A stretch of 64,000 nucleotides of DNA from Reichenbachiella ulvae (GCF_025833875.1 NZ_JAOYOD010000001.1:1550001-1614000), one strand, 5' to 3'; positions 43,979-53,427 are shown, counted from the first letter of the stretch. Notes: generated from the letters alone by a model not told the origin. A program made the numbers and translations.

Positions 43979-43985
43979 CCTCAAG
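43979..43985. repeat. Target-site duplication, right
   Basis: CCTCAAG, same as 42818-42824. Confidence 0.75.
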
Positions 43986-44186
43986 GAGGGAATGGTTGAG
44001 ATGGTAAGATTGTGGCGCTGCTATCCTTATGATATGCAGCAGACGAGGCTCAATGGCGATTGTTCATATCAGGCGAGGAGACCGACTATCCTTGGGTTTC
44101 GCCTTAGTTAAAACTAAAATAAATAGCTAATAACTAATATTTTTAGTTTTACTTTGTACTTGAATGTTGAACGAATAAGGGGCAAA

Positions 44187-44516
44187 ATGAAGTCAGAACA
44201 TCTATCAAAGTCCACTCCATGCAGTTTCAGGCCATGGCACGAGGATTTAATCGAGTATTTCAAGCTAAAGAAGGTCGAGCTACAAATTCCATTTAGTGAG
44301 CTGACTAATTTCTACCATGCGGACTATTCCATACACGATGTCTACTTCATCAATCGTACCCGTACGGTCAATAGCGCTTTAATCGAACTGAGGTGGAGCG
44401 ATGGCTTTGGTAGGGAGTCGGTGATCTTCACCAACAATGCACAAATCAGGGAGTTCTACAAACGCAATCCCGACATCCACCGCGTGATGAAAGAAGTAAA
44501 CCATCGCTTTGAGTAG
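44187..44516 (+). CDS. Small cytosolic protein, unknown
   Basis: 109 residues from the ATG at 44187-44189, preceded by AAGGGG five bases upstream; an earlier ATG at 44154 is weaker. No signal peptide or membrane helix. Mixed alpha/beta composition with a conserved-looking core (YSIHDVYFINRTRTVNSALIELRWSDGFGRESVIF) and a charged tail (YKRNPDIHRVMKEVNHRFE). It stands alone between the insertion sequence and MscS. No family recognised. Confidence 0.55.
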   Translation: MKSEHLSKSTPCSFRPWHEDLIEYFKLKKVELQIPFSELTNFYHADYSIHDVYFINRTRTVNSALIELRWSDGFGRESVIFTNNAQIREFYKRNPDIHRVMKEVNHRFE

Positions 44517-44654
44517 TGGGTTTATGATTTGAGAGGCGTAGAATTAAGCTTAGGTGCTATATAAATGAAAAGATTCCACAAATCATCATGCGCCATGCAG
44601 TCAAATCTGTGGAATCCAGTAATCGGTATCATCCGTGTTTCCTCTTTCTTCTCA

Positions 44655-45500
44655 TTAAGCCCCCTCCTTATGCAGGTGCACATCCATTTGTGGGAATGGG
44701 ATGTTGAGGCCTTCTTTGGCGAAGGTCTTGTAGACGCTCTCCGTCATGGCGAAGTGTACGGGCCAGTAGTTGCCTGACTCGAGCCAGATTCTTAATTTCA
44801 TATTTACGGAGCTGTCACCTAGCGAATCGACCATTACTTCTGGAGCGATTCCTTCCTCTTTTAGTATTCTTTCGTCGGCATTGGCCAGTCCGAGCAGTAC
44901 TTCTCGGGCCTTATCCACATCATCTCCATAGGCGATACCGAAGGTGAAATCGATTCTCCTTCTAGGCTCTGCAGAGAAGTTGGTCATCGAGCCAGTAGCC
45001 AATCCCCCATTGGGAATGATGATGCGTTTGTTGTCAGGGGTAGTCAGGATGGTGTTGAAGATCTGGATCTCACGCACCGTACCCATGTAGCCTTGTGCAT
45101 CGATGAAATCTCCCACCTTGTAAGGACGAAAGAGCAGAATCATCACCCCACCGGCAAAGTTTTGTAGCGTACCAGACAGCGCCATACCTATGGCCAGTCC
45201 CGCAGCACCCAATAGTGCGATGAAGGAAGTCATCTCTACGCCTACCATGCCCAACACTGAGACGATCAGTAAGACGCGCAGTACCATTACAGACAAACTC
45301 TTCATAAAAGATTGCAGAGAAGGCTCCAGTTCTCGCTTGTCCATTATATGCCCCAAACCACGGCTCATGGCTTTGATCACCCAAGATCCTATGATCAATA
45401 CGAGAATGGCTCCTACCAATTTGGGCGCATACTCAATGCCGAGAGTATAGAGTTGTGAAATGGCATTTTCGATGGGGTTCATGTTCATATCCATGTCCAT
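44655..45500 (-). CDS. mscS: Small-conductance mechanosensitive channel (MscS family)
   Basis: 281 residues, the minimal MscS plan. Three transmembrane helices occupy about 20-105, with the pore-lining TM3 as GAAGLAIGMALSGTLQNFAGGVMILLF, followed by the Lys-Val-Gly-Asp junction RPYKVGDFID. The cytosolic beta domain contains TTPDNKRIIIPNGG and the C-terminal domain ends with HKEGA. It opens under membrane tension and releases osmolytes. The gene is single and precedes nothing obvious on its strand. The Met-rich N terminus (MDMDMNMN) leaves a small start ambiguity. Confidence 0.92.
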   Translation of the reverse strand: MDMDMNMNPIENAISQLYTLGIEYAPKLVGAILVLIIGSWVIKAMSRGLGHIMDKRELEPSLQSFMKSLSVMVLRVLLIVSVLGMVGVEMTSFIALLGAAGLAIGMALSGTLQNFAGGVMILLFRPYKVGDFIDAQGYMGTVREIQIFNTILTTPDNKRIIIPNGGLATGSMTNFSAEPRRRIDFTFGIAYGDDVDKAREVLLGLANADERILKEEGIAPEVMVDSLGDSSVNMKLRIWLESGNYWPVHFAMTESVYKTFAKEGLNIPFPQMDVHLHKEGA

Positions 45501-45523
45501 AGTTAGATTATGTTTAGAGTCAT

Positions 45524-45556
45524 AAAAAAGACGCTACCTCTGATCGAAATAGCGTC
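45524..45556 (-). terminator. Rho-independent terminator after DsbA-like gene
   Basis: On the minus strand GACGCTA pairs with TAGCGTC, followed by TTTTTTATG. It is 36 bases after the stop of the DsbA-like gene and separates it from mscS. Confidence 0.8.
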
Positions 45557-45591
45557 CTGTAATTTGTGATATTTTGAAATTTAAAGCAAAA

Positions 45592-46293
45592 TCAAGCCGT
45601 CAATATCCGACCAATTGTTGCTTTCATATTCTCATAACTAGAATAACCCTGACTTACTGCATAGTATTCTTCTCCTCTTTTGAGCACGATGCAGGGAAAG
45701 CCCCTAATCCCCAACTGTTGGGAGCGAATGAAATCCTGATACACCAGGCGCTTGTAGCCTTCTGAAAGGAACAACGGTTCGAACTGCTGATAGTTGATGC
45801 CAAGCTCCTCACAGATTTGTTCGATTACATTCAGATCCATGATGTCTCTATTCTCTGCATAAAAAGCCGCCTGTATCGCCTTGTAAAAGGCCCACTCTTT
45901 GTCTGGCGCGATATCTCGAACTACCCTAACGGCACGTGCAGGTGGCTCTGTGTCGTACTCGAAGGTTTCTTTATCGAAAAAAGCATAATCAAAGGGCTGA
46001 CCTGAAGCCTGTTCTACATGCTCCCAGTGAGACTTGATCATATTCCTGAAATCTTCGGTCCATTCATCTCCTCCACCAGGTCTGAGTCCCCCCATCACCA
46101 ATTCAAAATCCAAATCGCTGGACATCTCGTCTTTGATACGATCGATGTGATTGGCTATCCCATAGCACCACGAGCACATCGGGTCTCCGAAATACATCAG
46201 CTTGTCTTTGTTATCCTCTTTCAACTTCAACTCTTCTTTCTTTTCCAATTCTGGTACTTCGCAAGCCCCATCTTCACAATTCATTGTACTCAT
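45592..46293 (-). CDS. DsbA-family (FrnE-like) thiol oxidoreductase
   Basis: 233 residues, no signal peptide, so cytosolic. The thioredoxin-like active site is CSWC in YFGDPMCSWCYGIANHI near 35-50, with the cis-Pro loop GIRGFPCIV near 197. It belongs to the COG3531/FrnE-like branch of DsbA proteins. The N-terminal tail has another cysteine pair (MNCEDGAC). It lies 24 bases after DUF1501 on the same strand, and its terminator is the next element. Confidence 0.85.
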   Translation of the reverse strand: MSTMNCEDGACEVPELEKKEELKLKEDNKDKLMYFGDPMCSWCYGIANHIDRIKDEMSSDLDFELVMGGLRPGGGDEWTEDFRNMIKSHWEHVEQASGQPFDYAFFDKETFEYDTEPPARAVRVVRDIAPDKEWAFYKAIQAAFYAENRDIMDLNVIEQICEELGINYQQFEPLFLSEGYKRLVYQDFIRSQQLGIRGFPCIVLKRGEEYYAVSQGYSSYENMKATIGRILTA

Positions 46294-46316
46294 TCTTCTT
46301 AATGTTGTTTCTTTCT

Positions 46317-47873
46317 TTAACTCTTGATCAAATTAAGGGCTTGTTTGTTTCTGCCATCAGTCATGACCAGCAGATACTGCCCCGTTCGCAGGCCTCTCAC
46401 ATCTATGGACAATCGATTCGTTCCCAATGGAAAGCTTCCTCGATGCATTTTTCTGATCAGTCGTCCATCTATCGACATCATTGACACACTCACCGGATTG
46501 TGACGCACAGAAAAAGATAAAGTTGCATATTCCTTGACTGGATTAGGAAAAAGTAGAGGTTCGGCAAAGGATCCAGACGTTTGAGGGGCATTGAGCACTC
46601 CATCTGAGATAATAGGCAGCGTATCATAGCCCCGATAGAGCGTGGCATTCAGCACGGAACTATCCGCCCCAAACCACTGATCCAACACAGAGGCATAGAG
46701 CTGACGGTAATCGTACTGCATCTCCAGGTTATCCTCATAGGTCTGGCCTGTATGTATGTTTGGGTTTTGTCCCAGCACCCCGCCGTTGAGATGATTACCA
46801 AAGAAGAACATAGGTGCAGCAGAGCCATGGTCTGTACCCAAGCTGGCATTGGACACGATCCTGCGACCAAACTCAGAGAATGTCATTCCCAGCACACGGT
46901 CAGCGATTTGGAGATGCTCCATATCTGCCATAAAGGCCATAATGGCATCATTCAAGGTCTTCAACAAGGTAGCGTGCTCACCCGTGGTATGATCGCCATC
47001 TTCCACCTGGGCATCGTGGGTATCAAAGCCTCCCAACCTGACCATATACATGGGCGTCTTCAGTCCTCCTGCAATCAGTCGGGAAACAATTTTGAGTTGA
47101 TTAGCCAGATCGGTTTCTGGATAGGCCAGTTGATTGTTTACTTTCTCAGCAGCGGATTTCACTACTTCGCCATATTGCTGCGATTGTCTGGCGATTAGTC
47201 GTACGTATTGCAAGCGATCGCCAGCAGGCGTATCAGGTGCAGGATCGTCGCGGTTTTCTATCAGATTATAAAAGGATTCTGGATTGCTCATCGTCATGCT
47301 CATGCTGGCATTAGGTCCCTGGAAGAGCAATGAACTCCCAAAACCAATCTCCACTGAGAGCGGATCCTTCATGGTATCGGTGGGATACACTTCGGGATAC
47401 CCGGGAAAAGTCTGATCCAAAAAGCGACCCGACCAGCCAGAAGGAATGACTTCCGTAGAATCAGAGCCACTCATCCAGATATCCGTGGATCGAAAATGGC
47501 TGTAGTTCTGGTTTTCATATCCTACAGACTGTATGATCTGTAATCGATTTTCCTTGTAGAGAGAAGCCAGGCCATCCAAAGCAGGATGTAAACCGACCTC
47601 AGCACCAGCCAATTCGTGGAGCGAATTGTCAGGTAGGATCACATGAGGACGAACGCTGTTCAGCTCTGAGAGGTGGTTGAGTGGCACTACGGTATTGAGG
47701 CCGTCGTTTCCTCCCTCCAGAAATATCATCACCAGCACGCGATCCGTCTCGGCAGCCAACTGCAAAAAGCGCTGCAAAGATTGGCCATTGACCTGATTCA
47801 ATCCAATGGTACTCATCAGCCCGGGTACGGCCATCGTATGGCAGGCATGTCTTAAAAATTCTCTTCTTTTCAT
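46317..47873 (-). CDS. DUF1501 protein with T9SS sorting domain
   Basis: 518 residues. N terminus MKRREFLRHACHTMAVPG is a Tat-type signal (RRxFL). The DUF1501 hydrolase-like core runs to about 430 (MIFLEGGNDGLNTVVPLNH; GGFDTHDAQ; MTFSEFGRRI; DHGSAAPMFFFG), with metal-binding-type residues of the alkaline-phosphatase-like superfamily. The last ~80 residues (LLFPNPVKEYATLSFSV to QALNLIKS) are a Por-type C-terminal sorting domain for type IX secretion. Tat export followed by T9SS surface delivery is implied. It follows DUF1800 by 4 bases; these two genes travel together in Bacteroidota and Planctomycetes. Confidence 0.9.
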   Translation of the reverse strand: MKRREFLRHACHTMAVPGLMSTIGLNQVNGQSLQRFLQLAAETDRVLVMIFLEGGNDGLNTVVPLNHLSELNSVRPHVILPDNSLHELAGAEVGLHPALDGLASLYKENRLQIIQSVGYENQNYSHFRSTDIWMSGSDSTEVIPSGWSGRFLDQTFPGYPEVYPTDTMKDPLSVEIGFGSSLLFQGPNASMSMTMSNPESFYNLIENRDDPAPDTPAGDRLQYVRLIARQSQQYGEVVKSAAEKVNNQLAYPETDLANQLKIVSRLIAGGLKTPMYMVRLGGFDTHDAQVEDGDHTTGEHATLLKTLNDAIMAFMADMEHLQIADRVLGMTFSEFGRRIVSNASLGTDHGSAAPMFFFGNHLNGGVLGQNPNIHTGQTYEDNLEMQYDYRQLYASVLDQWFGADSSVLNATLYRGYDTLPIISDGVLNAPQTSGSFAEPLLFPNPVKEYATLSFSVRHNPVSVSMMSIDGRLIRKMHRGSFPLGTNRLSIDVRGLRTGQYLLVMTDGRNKQALNLIKS

Positions 47874-47877
47874 AGCG

Positions 47878-49587
47878 CTACATCAGTTGAAATTCTCCCA
47901 ACTGACACATGGCCTGCATAGTGGCCTTCAATCGGGTCTCTACAATTTGTTTGAACTCCATATTATCCGGAAAGTCCTGATAATCTATCCAGGCCCCTAG
48001 CCAGTAGCCGTCCGTTTGTTGGCCACTGAGCAAGATGGACTTCAGATAGTCTTTGGTCTCCTGACTGATCGGTATGCCTAGCAGTATCATGGCAGCCTCC
48101 TCGATCAGTGTATTGGGATTCTGCGGATTGTCCAGGGTTTCAGCAAAGGCAATCAGATCTGCCGTGATGGTCTCCGATTCGCTGACCCAAAAGCCCCAGT
48201 GAATGAGTGAATCGATACGAATGGCCCGTTTGGTAATGCTATCCGTCGTGATCCACAATCTATCATAGGACGGCACCTGATAGTAGGCCTGCCATCCTGC
48301 AACATTGGGGGGATCACCTAGCTCCTGCCCTATCTCCGCCATACTCCATAGCAAACTGCGCTGAGCTCTGTAGATCGCTGTAGTCTCCTGGCTATGGTAC
48401 TGGACATTCATCGTGCGCCAAAAGCCAATCAAATGATCAGTTGGGCTCTTGATCATTGCGCCTAGGTTGCTCTCATCATAAAAGTGAGCGGAGCTAAACA
48501 TGGCTTTGATGACTGGCATGATTTCATAATCATTGTCTCTGAGCATAGTCGCCATCGGCTCGATCATCTGCGTCTCGACTGTTTCGTCGATTTCCGGATG
48601 CACGAAAAAGTTATACAACCTTCTGCAGAGATAAAGTGCGGTTTCGTCATTGTCCATCAACATAGAAATCAGCTCATCAAGTTCAACCTCTGCCGATAGT
48701 CCCTGCCTGCCCTGAATCACTCTGTTGCCATAAAAGGCTGAAAAGGTCTTGTCCTCCGAGTCGTGCCATTCGGGCTTAAAGAATGACTCCACAGGTCCTG
48801 TAGCATTCACTTGATTGTCCCAATCGATGGTATTGCCCGTCAGCAAACGAGCCGCTGTCTGCACATCTGATTCGCTAAATTTCGCATTGGGTCCCTTCCC
48901 TATGCAGAACAACTCCTGCAGCTCCCGAGCATAGTTTTCGTCCGGCGCATACTTGTGATTCCATGCGCCATTCAGGAAGATCAACATCGAGGGATCTAAG
49001 GTAATCGCCTTGATCAACTCTCTAAAATTACCCAGCGCATGCGTTCTCAGGGTTTCGAAATAGCGGTAACTGGTCTTAGAAACAAACACATCCCAAATCT
49101 TAGCTGGGATCAGATTGTTCCAGAACAAAATCATTTTTTCGTGGATCGTATTTTCCTGATCTATCAGGTTCTGAACCAACCAGCCTTTGAGTGATGTGAT
49201 TCGGGGGCCTTCCAGTTCATTGCGACGAGGGGCATCTACAAAGCTTTCTCCAAAAGGCACATCCGGATCCTCTACGCCCTCTCCCATATCGTTGTAGTTA
49301 TTAGCTGGGGCCGTAGGTATTGGAGAAGTGCTGATCAGTTCGTCTATAGCGGCCGTCAGTCCCAATGCCTGAAAATGCTTCAGATCTGTTTTGCGATAAC
49401 CGAAGAGGGTTCGCTTGAGCAAATGAGAAGCCTGCTGCTCTCCCCACTCACCAGCGTAGGCCTCCAATCCAGTAGTGGCTTTGGTACGAGCCCTGCTTCG
49501 CGCACTCGTTTGAGGGTCTTCAGTAAAAATGACGGGGTCTACCTTGCGGTACTTGCGAACCCATTCGTCAATATCCCTGTCTTTCAT
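47878..49587 (-). CDS. DUF1800 protein
   Basis: 569 residues, no clear signal peptide. Family blocks: QASHLLKRTLFGYRKTDLKHF near 55, MILFWNNLIP near 150, GNFRELIKAITLDPSMLIFLNG, NENYARELQELFCIG and NVAGWQAY. DUF1800 is an all-helical protein of unknown function that always neighbours DUF1501, so it probably helps fold or export it. First gene of this two-gene operon. A DsbA-like gene follows. Confidence 0.9.
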   Translation of the reverse strand: MKDRDIDEWVRKYRKVDPVIFTEDPQTSARSRARTKATTGLEAYAGEWGEQQASHLLKRTLFGYRKTDLKHFQALGLTAAIDELISTSPIPTAPANNYNDMGEGVEDPDVPFGESFVDAPRRNELEGPRITSLKGWLVQNLIDQENTIHEKMILFWNNLIPAKIWDVFVSKTSYRYFETLRTHALGNFRELIKAITLDPSMLIFLNGAWNHKYAPDENYARELQELFCIGKGPNAKFSESDVQTAARLLTGNTIDWDNQVNATGPVESFFKPEWHDSEDKTFSAFYGNRVIQGRQGLSAEVELDELISMLMDNDETALYLCRRLYNFFVHPEIDETVETQMIEPMATMLRDNDYEIMPVIKAMFSSAHFYDESNLGAMIKSPTDHLIGFWRTMNVQYHSQETTAIYRAQRSLLWSMAEIGQELGDPPNVAGWQAYYQVPSYDRLWITTDSITKRAIRIDSLIHWGFWVSESETITADLIAFAETLDNPQNPNTLIEEAAMILLGIPISQETKDYLKSILLSGQQTDGYWLGAWIDYQDFPDNMEFKQIVETRLKATMQAMCQLGEFQLM

Positions 49588-49718
49588 AAACCTTTGATTA
49601 ATTTCACGGATGATGTAATAAAGCTACGAAAACAAATACATACTGTAAACATCTGAATCATTCATATATTGCTAAGTCCTATGACATTGGAAATGCAAAT
49701 CATAAATAAACCAGTCAC

Positions 49719-50612
49719 ATGTCCATTTTAAAGACGAACAATTTAACCAAGCACTATGGATCGCGAACAGCGGTCAAAGCGCTCAATCTAAAGATAGAAG
49801 CCGGTCAGGTCTTTGGCCTGCTAGGACCTAATGGCAGTGGTAAAACAACCACCCTCGGCATGGTACTAGGCGTAACGAATCCCAGTTCTGGAGACTATGA
49901 GTGGTTTGACCAGCCCGGATCAGCAGAGAGCAGAAGAAAAATTGGAGCCATTCTGGAAACTCCTAGCTTCTACCCCTATCTATCAGCAGTCGACAACCTG
50001 AAAGCTGTCGCACAGATCAAAGGTGTCCCAAATGATGCCATAGACAAAGTCCTAAAAACCGTAGAGCTTGCAGATCGAAAGCATGACAAGTTTCAGACCT
50101 ACTCCTTAGGGATGAAACAGCGTTTGGCCATCGCATCGGCCCTTCTATCAGATCCTGAGGTCCTCATACTGGACGAGCCAACCAACGGTCTGGATCCCGC
50201 AGGAATCGTAGAAATCCGAGACATCATTCTGTCTATCGCCGACACTGGTAAAACGATCATTCTGGCCAGTCACTTGCTATCCGAAGTGCAGAAGGTATGC
50301 AGTCATTTCGGGATACTAAAAGAAGGACAGCTGCTGCACCAGGGCAGTATCCATGACATAGAAGGAGAAAAAGTAACGATCGAAGTAGGCGCCACCGACA
50401 TGGAGAAGCTGAAAAGCTCCCTGGAAAAACTAAAAGGTGTACATGCCATCCATCGCGACGGGGCTTTTTATCGACTGGAAATCGCTCATGAAGTGACCAC
50501 AGAATATGTGATGCAACATGTACAGGCAGACGGCATCATCCCGACCCACATCTCTAGACAACAAGGAAATCTCGAACAAGAATTTTTAAAAATATTGGCT
50601 AACCATGAATAG
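49719..50612 (+). CDS. ABC-2 type exporter, ATP-binding subunit
   Basis: 297 residues. Walker A GPNGSGKTT near 38-46, Q-loop area LETPSFYPYLS, signature YSLGMKQRLA, Walker B VLILDEPTNGLDP, and switch His in ILASHLL. The BcrA/CcmA type with a C-terminal helical tail. It overlaps the permease gene by 8 bases. The exported substrate is unknown; bacitracin-type resistance and lipid export both occur in this family. Confidence 0.92.
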   Translation: MSILKTNNLTKHYGSRTAVKALNLKIEAGQVFGLLGPNGSGKTTTLGMVLGVTNPSSGDYEWFDQPGSAESRRKIGAILETPSFYPYLSAVDNLKAVAQIKGVPNDAIDKVLKTVELADRKHDKFQTYSLGMKQRLAIASALLSDPEVLILDEPTNGLDPAGIVEIRDIILSIADTGKTIILASHLLSEVQKVCSHFGILKEGQLLHQGSIHDIEGEKVTIEVGATDMEKLKSSLEKLKGVHAIHRDGAFYRLEIAHEVTTEYVMQHVQADGIIPTHISRQQGNLEQEFLKILANHE

Positions 50613-51408
50613 ACTTATCAAACTCGAATGGATCAAGAACAAATCCAATCTGACCTTTTGGATATTGCTATTAGTATATCTGGGAGCCGTTTTCGTGATT
50701 CTTTCCTCTGGAAAAATCTTGATGAATGCCACCTATGAATTTACTTCCAATCAGGAAATACAGGAGATCCCTCAAATTACTATTTATGACTTTCCTGGCA
50801 TCTGGCACAACCTAAGCTACATTGGTTCTTTTGTTAGAATTTTGCTGGCCATTGTCATGGTAGTCAATATCAGTAACGAAATCTCTTTTCGGACCATTCG
50901 GCAAAACATCATCGATGGCTTGAGCAAAGAACATTTTCTCGCTTCTAAATTGATATGGGCATTTGCTTTGTCTTCCGTTGCTACATTGGCCTTCATTGGC
51001 ATCACCCTTTACTTTGGTTTCCAGTACTCTCCTAGCAAGACCAGTGAGGTCATTCTTTCAAACCTGGATTTCATAGGCGCCTACTTCATTGAGGTATTTG
51101 GATATCTCTGTTTTGCCATGATGGTGACTTTTTGGATAAAAAAATCTGGCTTAAGTATCATGTTCATTTTGGCCTACAGCATTCTATTCGAAAACTTCAT
51201 TGGCTGGGTATTTTTGGATAGCGAAGGCTTCCTGATTAAGCTATTGCCGATCAATGCTTTAGATAACCTGATTCGTATTCCCATGAATTTTCTAGACCCA
51301 GAATCCGTGCAAAAAACTGTGGAAATTACCGAGCCGAGTATCGCCTTGGGTTGGACAGCGGGCTTCATATTCCTGTCCTATCTGCTGCTAAAAAATCGAG
51401 ATGTTTAA
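50605..51408 (+). CDS. ABC-2 type exporter, permease subunit
   Basis: 267 residues with six predicted transmembrane helices (about 15-35, 70-95, 108-130, 145-170, 180-200 and 240-262) and a long extracytoplasmic loop after the first helix (SSGKILMNATYEFTSNQEIQ). RTIRQNIIDGLSKEHFLASK is the typical ABC-2 coupling-helix region. It shares a transcript with the ATPase and probably with the SIMPL gene. Confidence 0.88.
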   Translation: MNRLIKLEWIKNKSNLTFWILLLVYLGAVFVILSSGKILMNATYEFTSNQEIQEIPQITIYDFPGIWHNLSYIGSFVRILLAIVMVVNISNEISFRTIRQNIIDGLSKEHFLASKLIWAFALSSVATLAFIGITLYFGFQYSPSKTSEVILSNLDFIGAYFIEVFGYLCFAMMVTFWIKKSGLSIMFILAYSILFENFIGWVFLDSEGFLIKLLPINALDNLIRIPMNFLDPESVQKTVEITEPSIALGWTAGFIFLSYLLLKNRDV

Positions 51409-51454
51409 ATCTTCGGAACAGTTCTTGTTAACCCTCAGAAAAAAGACAACAACT

Positions 51455-52153
51455 ATGAAAAAGATATTAACAATTGCCGTGCTGACGATCTTTACTTTGT
51501 CAGCCTTTGCTCAGACTTCTACTATTCAGGTCAATGGTCAGGCCGAAGTTTCTGTACTACCAGAAATCGCGGTATTCAACTACAACATCACCGCCCAATC
51601 TAAGTCCTACGACGAGGCGCTGAATGAGCTGAATCGCAGAGTGGATGCTCTGAGTGCAGATTTGAAGAAAGCAGGGTTTGATTCAGAAGCGATTAAAACC
51701 TCGCAGTTCAGTATCCGAAAGGACAAAATCTATGACCGTGGACAGATCAAAGGTGAGGAATTTGTAGCCAGCCAATCTTTAGTTGTAAAATTCGACTACA
51801 ACATGAAGAAGCTACTAAAAGTACTCAATGGTACTACTTCTAGCAGTAGCGCGGCTAATTTGAGCATCTCCTTCGAGCTATCCAACGAACAAAAACAAGC
51901 AGCTGAAAAATCCTTGATGGTAGCTGCTATGAAAGACGCCCGAATGAAGGCAGAAACTCTTTCTGGTGTGGAAGGTTACAGCATCTTAGGAGTGAAAGAA
52001 ATCATGCATCACAGTGCACCGTCCAGACCACTGGCACGTACCATGGAGTTTGACATGGCTATGTCTGAAAGCAAGGTAGCCAGCAGCTACCAGCCCAATG
52101 ACATGAGTATCACGGATCAGGTGACGGTTGTTTACTTATTGGAAAGGAATTAA
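51455..52153 (+). CDS. SIMPL-domain (DUF541) secreted protein
   Basis: 232 residues from the ATG at 51455-51457, which gives a signal peptide (LSAFAQ); an earlier ATG at 51401 overlaps the permease but only adds polar residues. The SIMPL domain is complete: IQVNGQAEVSVLPEIAVFNYNI, LKKAGFDSEAIKTSQFSI, and KDARMKAETLSGVEG. Related proteins form periplasmic oligomers with an unknown role in stress. It follows the permease by 46 bases and ends in a 4-base convergent overlap with the reductase gene. Confidence 0.88.
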   Translation: MKKILTIAVLTIFTLSAFAQTSTIQVNGQAEVSVLPEIAVFNYNITAQSKSYDEALNELNRRVDALSADLKKAGFDSEAIKTSQFSIRKDKIYDRGQIKGEEFVASQSLVVKFDYNMKKLLKVLNGTTSSSSAANLSISFELSNEQKQAAEKSLMVAAMKDARMKAETLSGVEGYSILGVKEIMHHSAPSRPLARTMEFDMAMSESKVASSYQPNDMSITDQVTVVYLLERN

Positions 52154-53211
52154 TCCTCCATCACCTTTAGGACCACATTGTTGGTGACGGGGTGACTGAT
52201 ACAAGTCAAGACAATGTTCTGAGCAATTTCGTCATCGCTCAGAATGTTGTCTTCTCTCATAAAGACCTCTCCTGATTGACATTGTGCCTTGCAACTCCCA
52301 CAGATACCATCCTTGCAAACAAAGGGTAGCTCCATTCCTTTATCCAAAGCAGCATTGAGAATACTGCGATTGGCCTTGACTGTCACAGAGTGAGTCTTGC
52401 CCTGATGAATGAGTTTTAGTTCACGGTTCTGTAACAAGGCACCCGCTGCTTTGGCTTCATTGGCAGAATCTGCGTTGACATATCGCTCTACGAAGACATT
52501 GGAATCAGGCACTCCGGCCAGTTTCAATCCCGCGATCGCCTCGATCATCATACCCGTAGGCCCACAGATGTAGCAGTAGGTATGACCAAAGGGGAATTTG
52601 GGCACCATACGGAGCAACTCCGGCACCTGGGTTCTTTGCACTCTACCTTTGTAGCAGTCTCTAGACTCTCCTGGATCTTCCAGAATATGAATCAGATTCA
52701 ATCGATTTTGGTAATCGAATTTAATATCCTTCAGTTCCTCACTGTAGATAATCGATTCTTCATCTCGATTGCCATAAAAGAGAGAAACCATACTTTTATC
52801 TTCAAAGTAAAGAATGGTCTTGAGTATAGACATCAATGGAGCTATACCACTGCCACCACCGAAAAGAACGATATGCCTTTTCATCGACGGATCAGGCGTG
52901 ATTTTAAACTCCCCTTGAGGATGCAGGACTTTGACCTTGTCCCCTTCTTTGACAAAATTGTACAAGTAATGAGACACACGGCCATCCTGAGTATTCTTTA
53001 CGGTAATACTCAGCTCCTTTTCAATCTCCGGGGCAGAATTCAGAGAAAAACATCTCCTTTCGACTCCACCGTCGAGATTCACCAAAACAGTCAAATACTG
53101 TCCTGCAGAATATTTCAATTTCCATAGCAGGGGTTGCTTGAAGAAAAGGGTAATGGCATCCGGTGTTTCCCTGACGATACGTATTACCTTAAGCTTCGCT
53201 ATTCGCTCCAT
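52150..53211 (-). CDS. PaaE-like FAD/[2Fe-2S] reductase B
   Basis: 353 residues, cytosolic. FAD domain: RRCFSLNSAP near 53-62 and HYLYNFVKEGDKVKVLHPQGEF. NAD(P) domain: FGGGSGIAPLMSILK near 118 and YICGPTGMM near 213. C-terminal plant-type ferredoxin domain with four cysteines, CKDGICGSC plus the C of VLTCISHP. This is the phenylacetate/hydroxylase-reductase layout: NAD(P)H to FAD to [2Fe-2S] to a partner. It is paralogous to the reductase at 57396-58454. It is the last gene of the globin B group and ends head-on with the SIMPL gene. Confidence 0.92.
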   Translation of the reverse strand: MERIAKLKVIRIVRETPDAITLFFKQPLLWKLKYSAGQYLTVLVNLDGGVERRCFSLNSAPEIEKELSITVKNTQDGRVSHYLYNFVKEGDKVKVLHPQGEFKITPDPSMKRHIVLFGGGSGIAPLMSILKTILYFEDKSMVSLFYGNRDEESIIYSEELKDIKFDYQNRLNLIHILEDPGESRDCYKGRVQRTQVPELLRMVPKFPFGHTYCYICGPTGMMIEAIAGLKLAGVPDSNVFVERYVNADSANEAKAAGALLQNRELKLIHQGKTHSVTVKANRSILNAALDKGMELPFVCKDGICGSCKAQCQSGEVFMREDNILSDDEIAQNIVLTCISHPVTNNVVLKVMED

Positions 53212-53291
53212 TCATTCTTCATATTTCCACTCGGTCCATTCATTTAGACCTTAGTTAATTTCCTTAAAGCTGTTGATACATCAATTTAGAA

Positions 53292-53369
53292 TCACACTTG
53301 CATAAATGCAAACATCATGATGGTATATGCTATCAACATAATCACAATTTTTGTTTTTGCTCTGTTCAT
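53292..53369 (-). CDS. 25-residue hydrophobic membrane peptide (candidate)
   Basis: ATG at 53367-53369, stop TGA at 53292-53294. The product has a basic N terminus (MNRAKTK) and one hydrophobic segment (IVIMLIAYTIMMFAFMQV), the standard form of a single-pass small membrane protein. It lies in the 216-base gap between globin B and reductase B on the same strand, 58 bases after the globin stop. No Shine-Dalgarno is seen, which is not decisive in Bacteroidota. It is too short to prove by eye. Confidence 0.4.
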   Translation of the reverse strand: MNRAKTKIVIMLIAYTIMMFAFMQV

Positions 53370-53427
53370 GGTTGTCGTTTTTTAATTGGTTAGTAATAAA
53401 TTAACAGAGGTGGATAGGTTAAATTTC

